This document shows positions 20,698 through 28,358 of a stretch of 64,000 nt of DNA, piece by piece; the stretch's first letter is position 1, and every line of letters begins with the position of its first letter. Under the pieces are notes generated by a model. That model did no database searches. It saw nothing but the letters and a program-made list of their open reading frames with translations, and was not told where the DNA came from. The translations under genes and the position numbers were made by a program. Origin of the DNA: Microbacterium rhizomatis. GTDB taxonomy: Bacteria > Actinomycetota > Actinomycetes > Actinomycetales > Microbacteriaceae. The DNA lies in assembly GCF_008710745.1 (NCBI RefSeq), contig NZ_VYSA01000002.1, forward strand, positions 496,001 through 560,000, given 5' to 3'.

Positions 20698-21783
20698 ATG
20701 TCGTACCCGCGTCACGCGACCCTGACCGATGTGGCCGCCGCCGCCGGCGTCAGCGTGTCGACGGCCTCCCGCGCACTGCGTGGACGCGGCGAGATGGCCC
20801 CGGCGACGCGCGCCCGCGTGCTGGCCGCTGCGCAGCGGCTCGGCCACTCGCGCGCGAACGAGCGACGCGGCAGGCCGCGCACGGGCACATCCCTGCTGTT
20901 CGACCTCGTGCTGGGCCACTTCCACGACCCGTACTCGGACGAAGTGACCGCCGGCGCCCACACCGCCGCCGCGGAGTTGAACTACGACCTCGTTCTCACG
21001 GCCGAACGCGCCGTGCCCGACGATGACTGGCCGATGCGCATCCGCTCCCGGGGGTCGGCGGGCGTCGTCCTCGGACTGATCCTCCCCACCGCGACCCAGC
21101 TCGCCGTGCTGCAGGATGCCGGAATCCCCGTCGTGCTCCTCGACCCCTGGGGCGACCCTTCGCTGGCTCTCCCGAGCGTGCGCACGACCGACCGTGCGGG
21201 TGGCATCGAAGCAGCCGAGCACCTGGTCGCGCAGGGCGCTCGGCGATTCGTCGTGATCGGGGGTGCGCCGTCGTATCGGTACGGCCGCGCGCGCGTCGAC
21301 GGATTCGAGTCGACGATCCGCGCGCTCCTTCCCGGCGCCCCCCTGATCCGCACACGGGCCGATTGGACCTCCTCCGACGCACGACGGGCGGGGGCCGCCG
21401 CACTGGCGGCGCTTCCCCCACGGCCGTCGGATGCGCCGATCGGTCTGTTCGCATGCTCGGACGAGATGGCCGCGGGCGCGTATCAGGCCGCCGCCGATTC
21501 CCGCCTCTCGATCCCCCGCGACGTCATGGTCGTCGGCTTCGACGATGTCCGCGGCGCACGATGGCTGCAGCCCTCGCTGACCACGGTGCGCCAGCCGATT
21601 CGAGAGATGGCGGCTGCGGCGATCCACGCCCTCGCGGGCGCGGCGCGGGGCGAACCCCTCGAAGCCACCGTCACCGAGCTGCCCACGCGCCTGATCCCAC
21701 GAGGGTCCACTCGGGCACCGGGCGACAGCATCCCTCCGTCCGCTGTGGTGCGCCGCGAAGGAGCAGAGTCGGGCGACTCCTAG
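20698..21783 (+). CDS. LacI-family transcriptional regulator (arabinoside operon)
   Basis: 361 residues. Helix-turn-helix with hinge (TLTDVAAAAGVSVSTASRAL) followed by a ligand-binding domain (FACSDEMAAGAYQAAADSR and GFDDVRGARWLQPSLTTVRQ). Divergent from the ThuA, oxidoreductase and GH51 operon, which it probably represses until a pentose or oligosaccharide is present. ATG 20698 is the family start; the open frame upstream is not homologous in character. Confidence 0.9.
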   Translation: MSYPRHATLTDVAAAAGVSVSTASRALRGRGEMAPATRARVLAAAQRLGHSRANERRGRPRTGTSLLFDLVLGHFHDPYSDEVTAGAHTAAAELNYDLVLTAERAVPDDDWPMRIRSRGSAGVVLGLILPTATQLAVLQDAGIPVVLLDPWGDPSLALPSVRTTDRAGGIEAAEHLVAQGARRFVVIGGAPSYRYGRARVDGFESTIRALLPGAPLIRTRADWTSSDARRAGAAALAALPPRPSDAPIGLFACSDEMAAGAYQAAADSRLSIPRDVMVVGFDDVRGARWLQPSLTTVRQPIREMAAAAIHALAGAARGEPLEATVTELPTRLIPRGSTRAPGDSIPPSAVVRREGAESGDS

Positions 21784-21792
21784 GGTGGAGGC

Positions 21793-22998
21793 GTGAGCGA
21801 TCCGAACGGGGCAGGCGGCGGGGCAGGCGGCGGGGCAGTCGCCGAGGGCGTTCGCCAGCGCAACCTCGCGCGCATCCTCCGGCTCGTCCACGTCGACGGC
21901 CCGCTGTCGCGCGCGGCGCTGACCGAGGCGACGGGACTGAACCGCTCCACGGTCGCCGATCTGGTCGGCGAGCTCGTCGGCCAGCAGCTCGTGCAGGAGC
22001 GCGCACCCGACCCCTCGCGTCGCGTGGGCCGCCCCTCGCCCGTCGTGGCGGTCGACCCGCGCGTGATCGCGATCGCCGTGAACCCCGAGGTCGACGCCCT
22101 CACGATCGCCGCGGTCGGCCTCGACCGACGCATCGCCCTGCGCGACCGGATCGAGATGGACCACCTCCTCTCGCCCGAAGAGACCGCTCGCCTCGTCGCC
22201 GAGCGCATCGCGCTCTGGCGCACCGGCGCCCTCACGGACGCCCGGATCGCCGGGGTCGGCCTCGCCGTCCCCGGCCTGGTGCGCGCGGTCGACGGACTCG
22301 TGCGCCACGCCCCGCATCTGCGGTGGGCCGATGCTCCGCTCCGCGACCTGGTCAGCGCCGCGACCGGGCTGCCGACGGCGGTCGGCAACGACGCGAGCCT
22401 CGGCGTCCTCGCCGAGCACCTCTTCGGCGCCGGACGAGGCATCGACGACATCGTCTACCTGAACGGCGGCGCGAGCGGTATCGGCGGCGGACTCATCGTG
22501 CACGGGATGCCGGTGGCCGGCGCCGGCGGCTATGCCGGCGAGTTCGGGCAGAACCGCCCGGGTATCGCCGCGGATGCCGACCGCCGCGCGACCGAGGGCG
22601 TGCTCGAAGACGAGGTCAGCCGCGCGCGCCTCCTCGACGCGGTGGGGCTGGCCTCGGCCGACGAGCCCACGCTGGCCGCCGCCCTGTCCGCTTCGGACTC
22701 ACCGCTCGTCGCGGCCGAGCTCGAGCGCCAGCGGCGCATCCTCGCGACCGCGCTCGCGAACGCCGTCAATGTCCTCAATCCCCGCGTGGTGATCCTGGGC
22801 GGGTTCCTCGCCACGGTCGCCGAGCTCGGCTTCGACGAGCTCGCGATCGCCGTCGCGCGGCAGGCCATGCCGGCCAGCATGGACGAGGTCGACATCCGGG
22901 TCGCCGTTCTCGCCGAGGATCGCCTGCTCATCGGAGCGGCCGAAGCGGCGTTCGCCGAGCTGCTGCGCGATCCGCAGGACCATCCCGCCCTGCGGTGA
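21793..22998 (+). CDS. ROK-family transcriptional regulator
   Basis: 401 residues. An N-terminal winged helix (RQRNLARILRLVHVDGPLSR and LTEATGLNRSTVADLVGELV) joins an ROK sugar-sensing domain with VGNDASLGVLAEHLFGAGRG and the glycine-rich LNGGASGIGGGLIVHG. The canonical CxCGxxGC zinc cluster of ROK proteins is not seen; the corresponding region reads GYAGEFGQNRPG, so zinc binding is doubtful. It could be the XylR-type regulator of xylA or act on the genes around it. GTG start 9 nt after the LacI stop. Confidence 0.88.
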   Translation: MSDPNGAGGGAGGGAVAEGVRQRNLARILRLVHVDGPLSRAALTEATGLNRSTVADLVGELVGQQLVQERAPDPSRRVGRPSPVVAVDPRVIAIAVNPEVDALTIAAVGLDRRIALRDRIEMDHLLSPEETARLVAERIALWRTGALTDARIAGVGLAVPGLVRAVDGLVRHAPHLRWADAPLRDLVSAATGLPTAVGNDASLGVLAEHLFGAGRGIDDIVYLNGGASGIGGGLIVHGMPVAGAGGYAGEFGQNRPGIAADADRRATEGVLEDEVSRARLLDAVGLASADEPTLAAALSASDSPLVAAELERQRRILATALANAVNVLNPRVVILGGFLATVAELGFDELAIAVARQAMPASMDEVDIRVAVLAEDRLLIGAAEAAFAELLRDPQDHPALR

Positions 22999-23060
22999 AA
23001 AACCCGCACTCCGAGGGCCGGGCCGAGTATCGTCGGCACCAACTCCGAGGAAGGGCAACC

Positions 23061-24485
23061 ATGTCGATCTCGACCGAACGACCCACGCGCACAGAGACCG
23101 AACTGCAGGAGATGGCGCGCGACCACCTCTGGATGCACTTCTCCCGCCAATCGGTCATGACCGAGGGCCCCGGCGTGCCGATCATCGTGCGGGGCGAGGG
23201 GCACCACATCTGGGACTCCACGGGCAAGCGCTACATCGACGGGCTGTCCGGCCTGTTCGTGGTGAACGCGGGTCACGGGCGCAGGCGCCTTGCCGAGGTC
23301 GCCGCCCGGCAGGCCGAACAGCTCGCCTTCTTCCCGATCTGGTCGTACGCCCACCCGTCGGCGATCGAACTGGCCGCCCGCCTCGGCGATCTCGCCCCCG
23401 GAGACCTCAATCGCGTGTTCTTCTCGACCGGCGGCGGCGAGGCCGTCGAGACCGCCTTCAAGCTGGCCAAGCAGTACTGGAAGCTGCAGGGGCGGCCCAC
23501 CAAGCACAAGGTGATCTCGCGGGCGATCGCCTATCACGGCACGCCGCAGGGCGCGCTCGCGATCACGGGCCTCCCCGGCATGAAGGCGATGTTCGAGCCG
23601 GTCACCCCCGGCGGCTTCCGCGTGCCTAACACGAACTTCTACCGCGCCGCCGAGATGGGCTTCGTCGCCAGTGCAGATGCGACCCCCGCGCAGGCGCTGG
23701 ACGAGTTCGGCCTCTGGGCCGCGAACCGCATCGAGGAGATGATCCAGTTCGAGGGGCCCGAGACGGTCGCCGCGGTGTTCCTCGAACCGGTGCAGAACTC
23801 GGGAGGATGCTTCCCCCCGCCGCCGTCGTACTTCCGGCGCGTGCGCGAGATCTGCGACACGTACGACGTGCTGCTCGTGAGCGACGAGGTGATCTGCGCG
23901 TTCGGCCGGATCGGCGAGTACTTCGCGTGCGACGCGTACGGCTACGTGCCGGACATGATCACGTGTGCGAAGGCGATGACGAGCGGATACTCCCCGATCG
24001 GCGCGACGATCGTCAGCGACCGCATCTACGAGCCTTTCGCCCACGGCGATGCGACGTTCCCGCACGGTTACACGTTCGCGGGGCATCCCGTCTCGGCCGC
24101 CGTGGCGCTGGCCAACCTCGACATCTTCGAGGAGGAGGGCCTGAACGCGCGGGTACGCGAGAACTCGCCGCTATTCCGCACCACGCTCGAGAAGCTGCTC
24201 GACCTGCCGATCGTCGGCGACGTGCGCGGGGACGGCTACTTCTTTGGCATCGAACTGGTCAAGGACAAGGCGACCCGAGAGACGTTCGACGACGACGAAT
24301 CGGAGCGACTGCTCCGCGGCTTCCTGTCCAAGGCCCTGTTCGACGCGGGGCTGTACTGCCGGGCCGACGATCGCGGCGATCCGGTGATCCAGCTCGCCCC
24401 GCCCCTCACGATCGGTGCCGGCGAATTCGACGAGATGGAGCAGATCCTGCGCTCCGTCCTGACCGAGGCCTGGACCCGGCTCTGA
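23061..24485 (+). CDS. Class III PLP-dependent aminotransferase
   Basis: 474 residues, family of omega-amino acid/pyruvate aminotransferases. It shows the class III layout: DSTGKRYIDGLSGLFVVNAG near the N-terminus, the FFSTGGGEAVETAFKLAKQY PLP-phosphate region, LLVSDEVICAFGR (Asp to the pyridine N) and the Schiff-base Lys in DMITCAKAMTSGYSPIGA. It moves amino groups between an omega-amino donor and an oxoacid; the substrate is not deducible. ATG 23061 follows GAGGAAGGGCAACC. It stands alone downstream of the ROK gene. Confidence 0.92.
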   Translation: MSISTERPTRTETELQEMARDHLWMHFSRQSVMTEGPGVPIIVRGEGHHIWDSTGKRYIDGLSGLFVVNAGHGRRRLAEVAARQAEQLAFFPIWSYAHPSAIELAARLGDLAPGDLNRVFFSTGGGEAVETAFKLAKQYWKLQGRPTKHKVISRAIAYHGTPQGALAITGLPGMKAMFEPVTPGGFRVPNTNFYRAAEMGFVASADATPAQALDEFGLWAANRIEEMIQFEGPETVAAVFLEPVQNSGGCFPPPPSYFRRVREICDTYDVLLVSDEVICAFGRIGEYFACDAYGYVPDMITCAKAMTSGYSPIGATIVSDRIYEPFAHGDATFPHGYTFAGHPVSAAVALANLDIFEEEGLNARVRENSPLFRTTLEKLLDLPIVGDVRGDGYFFGIELVKDKATRETFDDDESERLLRGFLSKALFDAGLYCRADDRGDPVIQLAPPLTIGAGEFDEMEQILRSVLTEAWTRL

Positions 24486-24537
24486 GGGCGCTCCGAGTCG
24501 CCGGGAATTCCGCTCCGTCGCCTGCGTTGCCTCAGGC

Positions 24538-25173
24538 ATGACAACAGTAGGCATCATCGGAGCAGGACACATCGGATCAGCACTCGCACGGGGGCTCGTC
24601 GACCGCGGGTACCAGGTCGTGATCAGCAATTCCCGTGGTCCCGAGACACTGGCCGACTTCGCCGAGGAGCTCGGCGAGAACGCGACGGCGGGTACGTCGG
24701 CGGATGCCGCGGCCGCGGGTGATTTCGTCATCGTGACGGTCCCCCTCAAGGCCATCCACGCCATCCCCGTGGAGCCCTTGGCGGGGAAGATCGTGGTCGA
24801 CACGAACAACTACTACTGGGAGCGCGATGGGCACATCGCGGTGCTCGACGACAAGCAGGCCACCGTCTCGGGCCTTCTGCAGGAGCACCTCCCGACCTCC
24901 AAGGTCGCGAAGGGCTTCAACCACATCATGGCCGCGCAGATCCTGACCGACGGATCGCCCGCCGGTACCGAGGGCCGCCGCGCCCTCGCCACGGCGAGCG
25001 ACTTCGCGGAGGCGGCAGACCTGGTCGCCGACCTGTACGAAGAGTTCGGGTTCGACGTGGTGAACGTCGGACCGCTCGCCGACAGCTGGCGCGTCGAGCG
25101 CGATCAGCCGGCGTACGTGACTCGCCAGGATCGCGACCAGCTCGTCGCGAACCTCGCCGACGCCGTTCGCTAG
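24538..25173 (+). CDS. NADPH-dependent F420 reductase-like dehydrogenase
   Basis: 211 residues. The Rossmann start TTVGIIGAGHIGSALARGLV is followed by VVISNSRGPETL (NADP-type phosphate pocket) and FVIVTVPLKAIHAIPVEPL. It matches small NAD(P)-binding proteins related to F420H2:NADP oxidoreductase and the YqeC/NPD group. Whether this one uses F420 or another acceptor cannot be read from sequence. Its start is set by the family N-terminus; no partner gene is adjacent. Confidence 0.85.
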   Translation: MTTVGIIGAGHIGSALARGLVDRGYQVVISNSRGPETLADFAEELGENATAGTSADAAAAGDFVIVTVPLKAIHAIPVEPLAGKIVVDTNNYYWERDGHIAVLDDKQATVSGLLQEHLPTSKVAKGFNHIMAAQILTDGSPAGTEGRRALATASDFAEAADLVADLYEEFGFDVVNVGPLADSWRVERDQPAYVTRQDRDQLVANLADAVR

Positions 25174-25182
25174 GCGCGCGCG

Positions 25183-25199
25183 GGCCCTTCCTCAGGGCC
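25183..25199. terminator. Short hairpin between convergent genes
   Basis: GGCCCT-TCCTC-AGGGCC, a 6-bp GC-rich stem with a 5-nt loop, lies 10 nt after the reductase stop and overlaps the stop of the convergent small gene. A plausible bidirectional terminator. Confidence 0.5.
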
Positions 25200-25329
25200 G
25201 TTCGCGGGGGACGAGTTCACCGTCGACGATGTCGATGCCGGGTACATCCGGGAGCTCATCCCCCGCCCGGCCGGCGCCCGGGGATCGTGATGGCGTCACG
25301 GTCTCGATGTCATCCGGTGGGATGCTCAC
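25192..25329 (-). CDS. Small hypothetical protein (45 residues)
   Basis: An acidic, Pro-rich 45-residue product beginning (M/V)SIPPDDIETVTPSR and ending DIVDGELVPRERP. Support comes from a perfect AGGAGG ribosome site seven bases before the GTG start at 25329 and from the position between two convergent genes. No domain is recognised and there is no hydrophobic segment. Function unknown. Confidence 0.55.
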   Translation of the reverse strand: MSIPPDDIETVTPSRSPGAGRAGDELPDVPGIDIVDGELVPRERP

Positions 25330-25446
25330 GGCGCGACCTCCTCGCTCTCGTTCCCTACGATGCCCTGTGCCGCGCTCTCGGGCATCCCCCTTGACATCTC
25401 ACCCGCCCTGGGGTCCACTGTCCCCGGCGCAGGTTATGGTATGCGG

Positions 25447-25911
25447 GTGGGCACCATCTACTACGGCGGATCGGCAACACCGATCCACATCGAGGACCGC
25501 GCGCTGGCGCACCTCAAGGTCGTCATCGCGACGAAGCTTCGACGCGGCGAGAGCTTCACCGTCTCCTGGCGGCATCCCGACGATCAGCCGCGCGGGCGCA
25601 GCACCATCTGGCTGCACCCGTCGATCCCGATGCGGTTCGTGTTCGACGATCCCGAGCCGGCGATGCTCAGTCGCGAATGGATCGAAGAGCTGGCGAACTC
25701 CGCCAATTCGTCGGGCGGCATCATGCTCATCGCCGAGCACTTCGACACCGGGCCCGTGCCGGTCGTCGACGGCGACTCGGCGGCCCTCACCGCAGCCTTG
25801 TCCGGCGATGGCGACGTAGCCCTCGGCAAGGTCGAGGTCGAAGAGCTCTCGATCGACAAGCTGGTCGTCTCCGGCTCCGACGTCGACGTTCCGGTCCGCA
25901 CCGCCGACTGA
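25447..25911 (+). CDS. DUF7882-like small domain protein, long form
   Basis: 154 residues. The N-terminal 90 residues (GTIYYGG, IEDRALAHLKVVIATKLRRG, STIWLHPSIPMRFVF) are homologous to the protein at 25934-26251. The C-terminal 60 residues are extra, acidic and low in complexity. I recall this family in Microbacteriaceae as DUF7882, formerly mislabelled ATP-dependent DNA ligase; the DUF number is from memory and there is no ligase motif. GTG 25447 aligns with the paralogue's start; ATG 25441 is an alternative. Confidence 0.72.
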   Translation: MGTIYYGGSATPIHIEDRALAHLKVVIATKLRRGESFTVSWRHPDDQPRGRSTIWLHPSIPMRFVFDDPEPAMLSREWIEELANSANSSGGIMLIAEHFDTGPVPVVDGDSAALTAALSGDGDVALGKVEVEELSIDKLVVSGSDVDVPVRTAD

Positions 25912-25933
25912 GTCCGAGCTCGCAGCGCCGGGG

Positions 25934-26251
25934 TCAGCCGGTCTCGGCCTCGCCGGATTCGGTGGGCTCCGGCGTGATCGACAGCCCGTTGGGTCCGCTC
26001 GCGGCCTGCATGAGATCGTCGATCCACGCGCGGTTGATGCGTGGATTGCGGCTGCCGAAGAAGTGGAACTGCAGCGGCACCGAGGGGTGCAGCCAGAAGC
26101 TGCGCCGACCGCTGCCGTCGCCGATCTCGACGTCGAACATGAACGGCTCCGCGCGACGGAGCTTGTTCATGACCACGATGCGCAGGTGCGCCAGCGTGCG
26201 ATCGTCGATGTCGACCGAGTTCGCCATGGTGTCGTAGATGAACCTGCCCAT
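25934..26251 (-). CDS. DUF7882-like small domain protein, short form
   Basis: 105 residues, paralogue of the convergent neighbour: MGRFIYDTMANSVDIDDRTL, AHLRIVVMNKLRRAEPFMF, FWLHPSVPLQFHFFGSRNP and INRAWIDDLMQAASG. The conserved WLHPS block and the DRTLAHL helix define the family. It is likely a small cytoplasmic protein of unknown role. The two genes are tail to tail with 22 nt between stops. Confidence 0.72.
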   Translation of the reverse strand: MGRFIYDTMANSVDIDDRTLAHLRIVVMNKLRRAEPFMFDVEIGDGSGRRSFWLHPSVPLQFHFFGSRNPRINRAWIDDLMQAASGPNGLSITPEPTESGEAETG

Positions 26252-26347
26252 GCTGCGAGCCTAGTCGTCGGCGGCCCCGCCGCACTCCGGCCTCGCCGCC
26301 CTCGACGCGACATGCCCATCGCGCTAGCGTGTGCCTCGGGAGCGGGC

Positions 26348-27484
26348 ATGGATGCCGATGTGCTGATCGTGGGAGCCGGGCCGGCGGGCCTCGCCGTCGC
26401 CGCATGCCTGCGCCGTCGCGGAATCGAGGCGCTCATCCTCGACCGCGGTGATGAGCCGGGCCGGTCGTGGGCCGATCGGTACGAGCGTCTGCACCTGCAC
26501 ACGCCGCGCATCCAGTCTGCCCTTCCCGGCCTGCGCATGCCACGCCGATTCGGACGGTGGGTCGCGAAAGACGACATGGCGCGCTATGTCCGCGGGTACG
26601 CGCGGCGCCACGACCTTCACCCCCGGTTCGGCACGACGGTCGAGCGCGTCGAACGGAGAGGCGGCGGGTGGACGGCGCTGGGCGGCGACGATGAGCTCAC
26701 CGCCCGCCAGGTCGTCATCGCCACCGGCTACAGCCACACCCCGGCGACCCCGCGCTGGCCAGGGCAGGAGGGTTTCCCGGGAACGATCGAGCATGCGGCG
26801 CACTACCGCAGCGCGATGCCGTTCGCGGGGAAGGATGTGCTGGTCGTAGGGGCGGGTAACACCGGGGCCGAGATCGCGGCCGACCTGGCCGAGCACGGCG
26901 CGGCCCGGGTGCGACTGTCGATCCGGACGCCGCCGAACATCATCCCGCGACAGCTGGGGCCCATTCCGACGACTCTTCTGGCGATCTCGATGGACTTCCT
27001 GCCCGCCGCGCTGGTCGATCCGCTCAACGGGCTCCTGCAGCGCTGGTTCGTGGGCGATCTCACTCGATTCGGGATGCCGGCGGCCCACGCGGGTGTCGTC
27101 GCCCAGGCCCGCGCCACCGGCGTCACACCGACGATCGACGTCGGACTGGTCGCCGCGCTCCGCGCCGGCTCAGTCACGCCCGTGGCGGCCCTCGAACGGT
27201 TCGACGGGGCAGAGGCCGTGCTGGCGGACGGCACCAGGTTCTCGCCCGACGCCGTGATCGCAGCCACCGGCTATACGACCGGTCTGCTTCCGATGCTCGG
27301 GCACCTCGGAGTCCTCGACGAGCGAGGAGTCCCCTTCGCGACCGGCGCGCGCACCGCGGCGTCCGCGCCGGGTCTCCGCTTCGTCGGGCTGTCCAACCCT
27401 CTGAAGGGCCAGCTCTTCCAGATCGGGCTGCACGCCCGATCTGCCGCGCGGGCCATCCACCGCGACCTGTCGCACATCGCCTGA
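26348..27484 (+). CDS. FAD/NAD(P)-dependent flavin monooxygenase-like protein
   Basis: 378 residues. Two dinucleotide-binding motifs are visible: VLIVGAGPAGLAVAACL at the start for FAD and DVLVVGAGNTGAEIAADLAE mid-protein for NADPH. A late ATGYTTGLLPML completes the FMO/YUCCA-like layout. Such proteins oxidise small nucleophiles or ketones; the substrate is unknown. ATG 26348 follows GGGAGCGGGC. It is divergent from the short DUF7882-like gene. Confidence 0.85.
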   Translation: MDADVLIVGAGPAGLAVAACLRRRGIEALILDRGDEPGRSWADRYERLHLHTPRIQSALPGLRMPRRFGRWVAKDDMARYVRGYARRHDLHPRFGTTVERVERRGGGWTALGGDDELTARQVVIATGYSHTPATPRWPGQEGFPGTIEHAAHYRSAMPFAGKDVLVVGAGNTGAEIAADLAEHGAARVRLSIRTPPNIIPRQLGPIPTTLLAISMDFLPAALVDPLNGLLQRWFVGDLTRFGMPAAHAGVVAQARATGVTPTIDVGLVAALRAGSVTPVAALERFDGAEAVLADGTRFSPDAVIAATGYTTGLLPMLGHLGVLDERGVPFATGARTAASAPGLRFVGLSNPLKGQLFQIGLHARSAARAIHRDLSHIA

Positions 27485-27743
27485 TCAGCTCTACGTGGAA
27501 CCCGGGGCGCGCCGTTCGGGTCAGCGCACCCCGGGAGTCAGTGGGTGGTCGTCCCCCAGAACCGACCACCCCTCGAACCTCGTGACGCTGCAGCATCGCT
27601 CGGTCTCGAGTTCGATCGTGCCCCCTCGACCGCAACGCAACCTCAAGATTGGCTCAAGCGGTCGGAAAGGTCTTCACGACGTCTCCCCCGAGGCGACGAA
27701 AAGGAGCGTCGGGGGAGAGAACGCGCACGTCGAGCAGGGCCAG

Positions 27744-27763
27744 ATACCCTACGGGGGTATAGT
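27744..27763 (+). promoter_or_regulatory. CsoR box and -10 of the copper operon
   Basis: Perfect inverted repeat ATACCC-TACGG-GGGTAT (27744-27760), the typical CsoR operator form, overlaps TATAGT (27758-27763), a good -10. The csoR ATG at 27772 is only 8 nt beyond it, so the message is probably leaderless. CsoR without Cu(I) would cover the -10 and repress csoR-copZ-copA. Confidence 0.85.
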
Positions 27764-27771
27764 ATGTCGAT

Positions 27772-28053
27772 ATGAACGGCTACACCGAGAACAAGGACGA
27801 TCTGCTCAAGCGACTGCGTCGCGCCGAGGGGCAGGTGCGCGGCATCGCGCGCATGGTGGAGGACGACAAGTACTGCATCGACATCCTCACCCAGGTCTCG
27901 GCCGTGACGAAGGCTCTCGAGACCGTCGCACTTTCGCTGCTGAGCGATCACCTGAGTCACTGCGTGGCCGAGGCGAGCGCCGAAGGCGGCGCCGTGGCCG
28001 ACGAGAAGATCCGCGAGGCCAACGCCGCCATCGCCCGGCTCGTGCGCTCATGA
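27772..28053 (+). CDS. csoR: Copper-sensing repressor CsoR
   Basis: 93 residues, all-helical. The Cu(I) site is intact as Cys35 (KYCIDIL), His60 and Cys64 (SDHLSHC), the Cys-His-Cys pattern of CsoR. Binding Cu(I) releases the operator and turns on the chaperone and pump that follow. First gene of csoR-copZ-copA; it starts right behind the CsoR box. Confidence 0.95.
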   Translation: MNGYTENKDDLLKRLRRAEGQVRGIARMVEDDKYCIDILTQVSAVTKALETVALSLLSDHLSHCVAEASAEGGAVADEKIREANAAIARLVRS

Positions 28054-28124
28054 GTGGCTCGATTCCTGAATCCCCGAGCTCGAGCATCCGTCAGCCGGCC
28101 GCAAGTACCTCGAAAGGACACGAA

Positions 28125-28358
28125 ATGACCGCCGACAACACCCTCAACGTGCTCGTGAACGGCATGACCTGCGCGCACTGCGTCGCGAGTGTGACCGAAG
28201 AGATCTCGGCGATCGCCGGCATCGACGGGGTCCAGGTCGACCTCAACCCGGGCGGCGCGTCGCACGTCACCATCCGCAGCGCGTCGCCGATCGACGCCGC
28301 GAGCGTTCGTGCCGCCGTCGAGGAGGCGGGGTACGCGCTCGCCGGTACTCCCTCATGA
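28125..28358 (+). CDS. copZ: CopZ-like heavy-metal-associated chaperone
   Basis: 77 residues, a single HMA ferredoxin-like domain with the metal motif GMTCAHC. It carries Cu(I) in the cytoplasm to the CopA ATPase encoded next. ATG 28125 follows GAAAGGACACGA; the stop overlaps the copA start by 4 nt, so the two are coupled. Confidence 0.9.
   Translation: MTADNTLNVLVNGMTCAHCVASVTEEISAIAGIDGVQVDLNPGGASHVTIRSASPIDAASVRAAVEEAGYALAGTPS

Noticed and set aside
23061..25173. Aminotransferase plus reductase as a daptide-type RiPP cluster
   Set aside because: No small precursor, methyltransferase or transporter is adjacent and the two genes look independent.
25391..25440. Promoter TTGACA ... TATGGT before the long DUF7882-like gene
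   Set aside because: The two hexamers are 38 bases apart, too far for one promoter.
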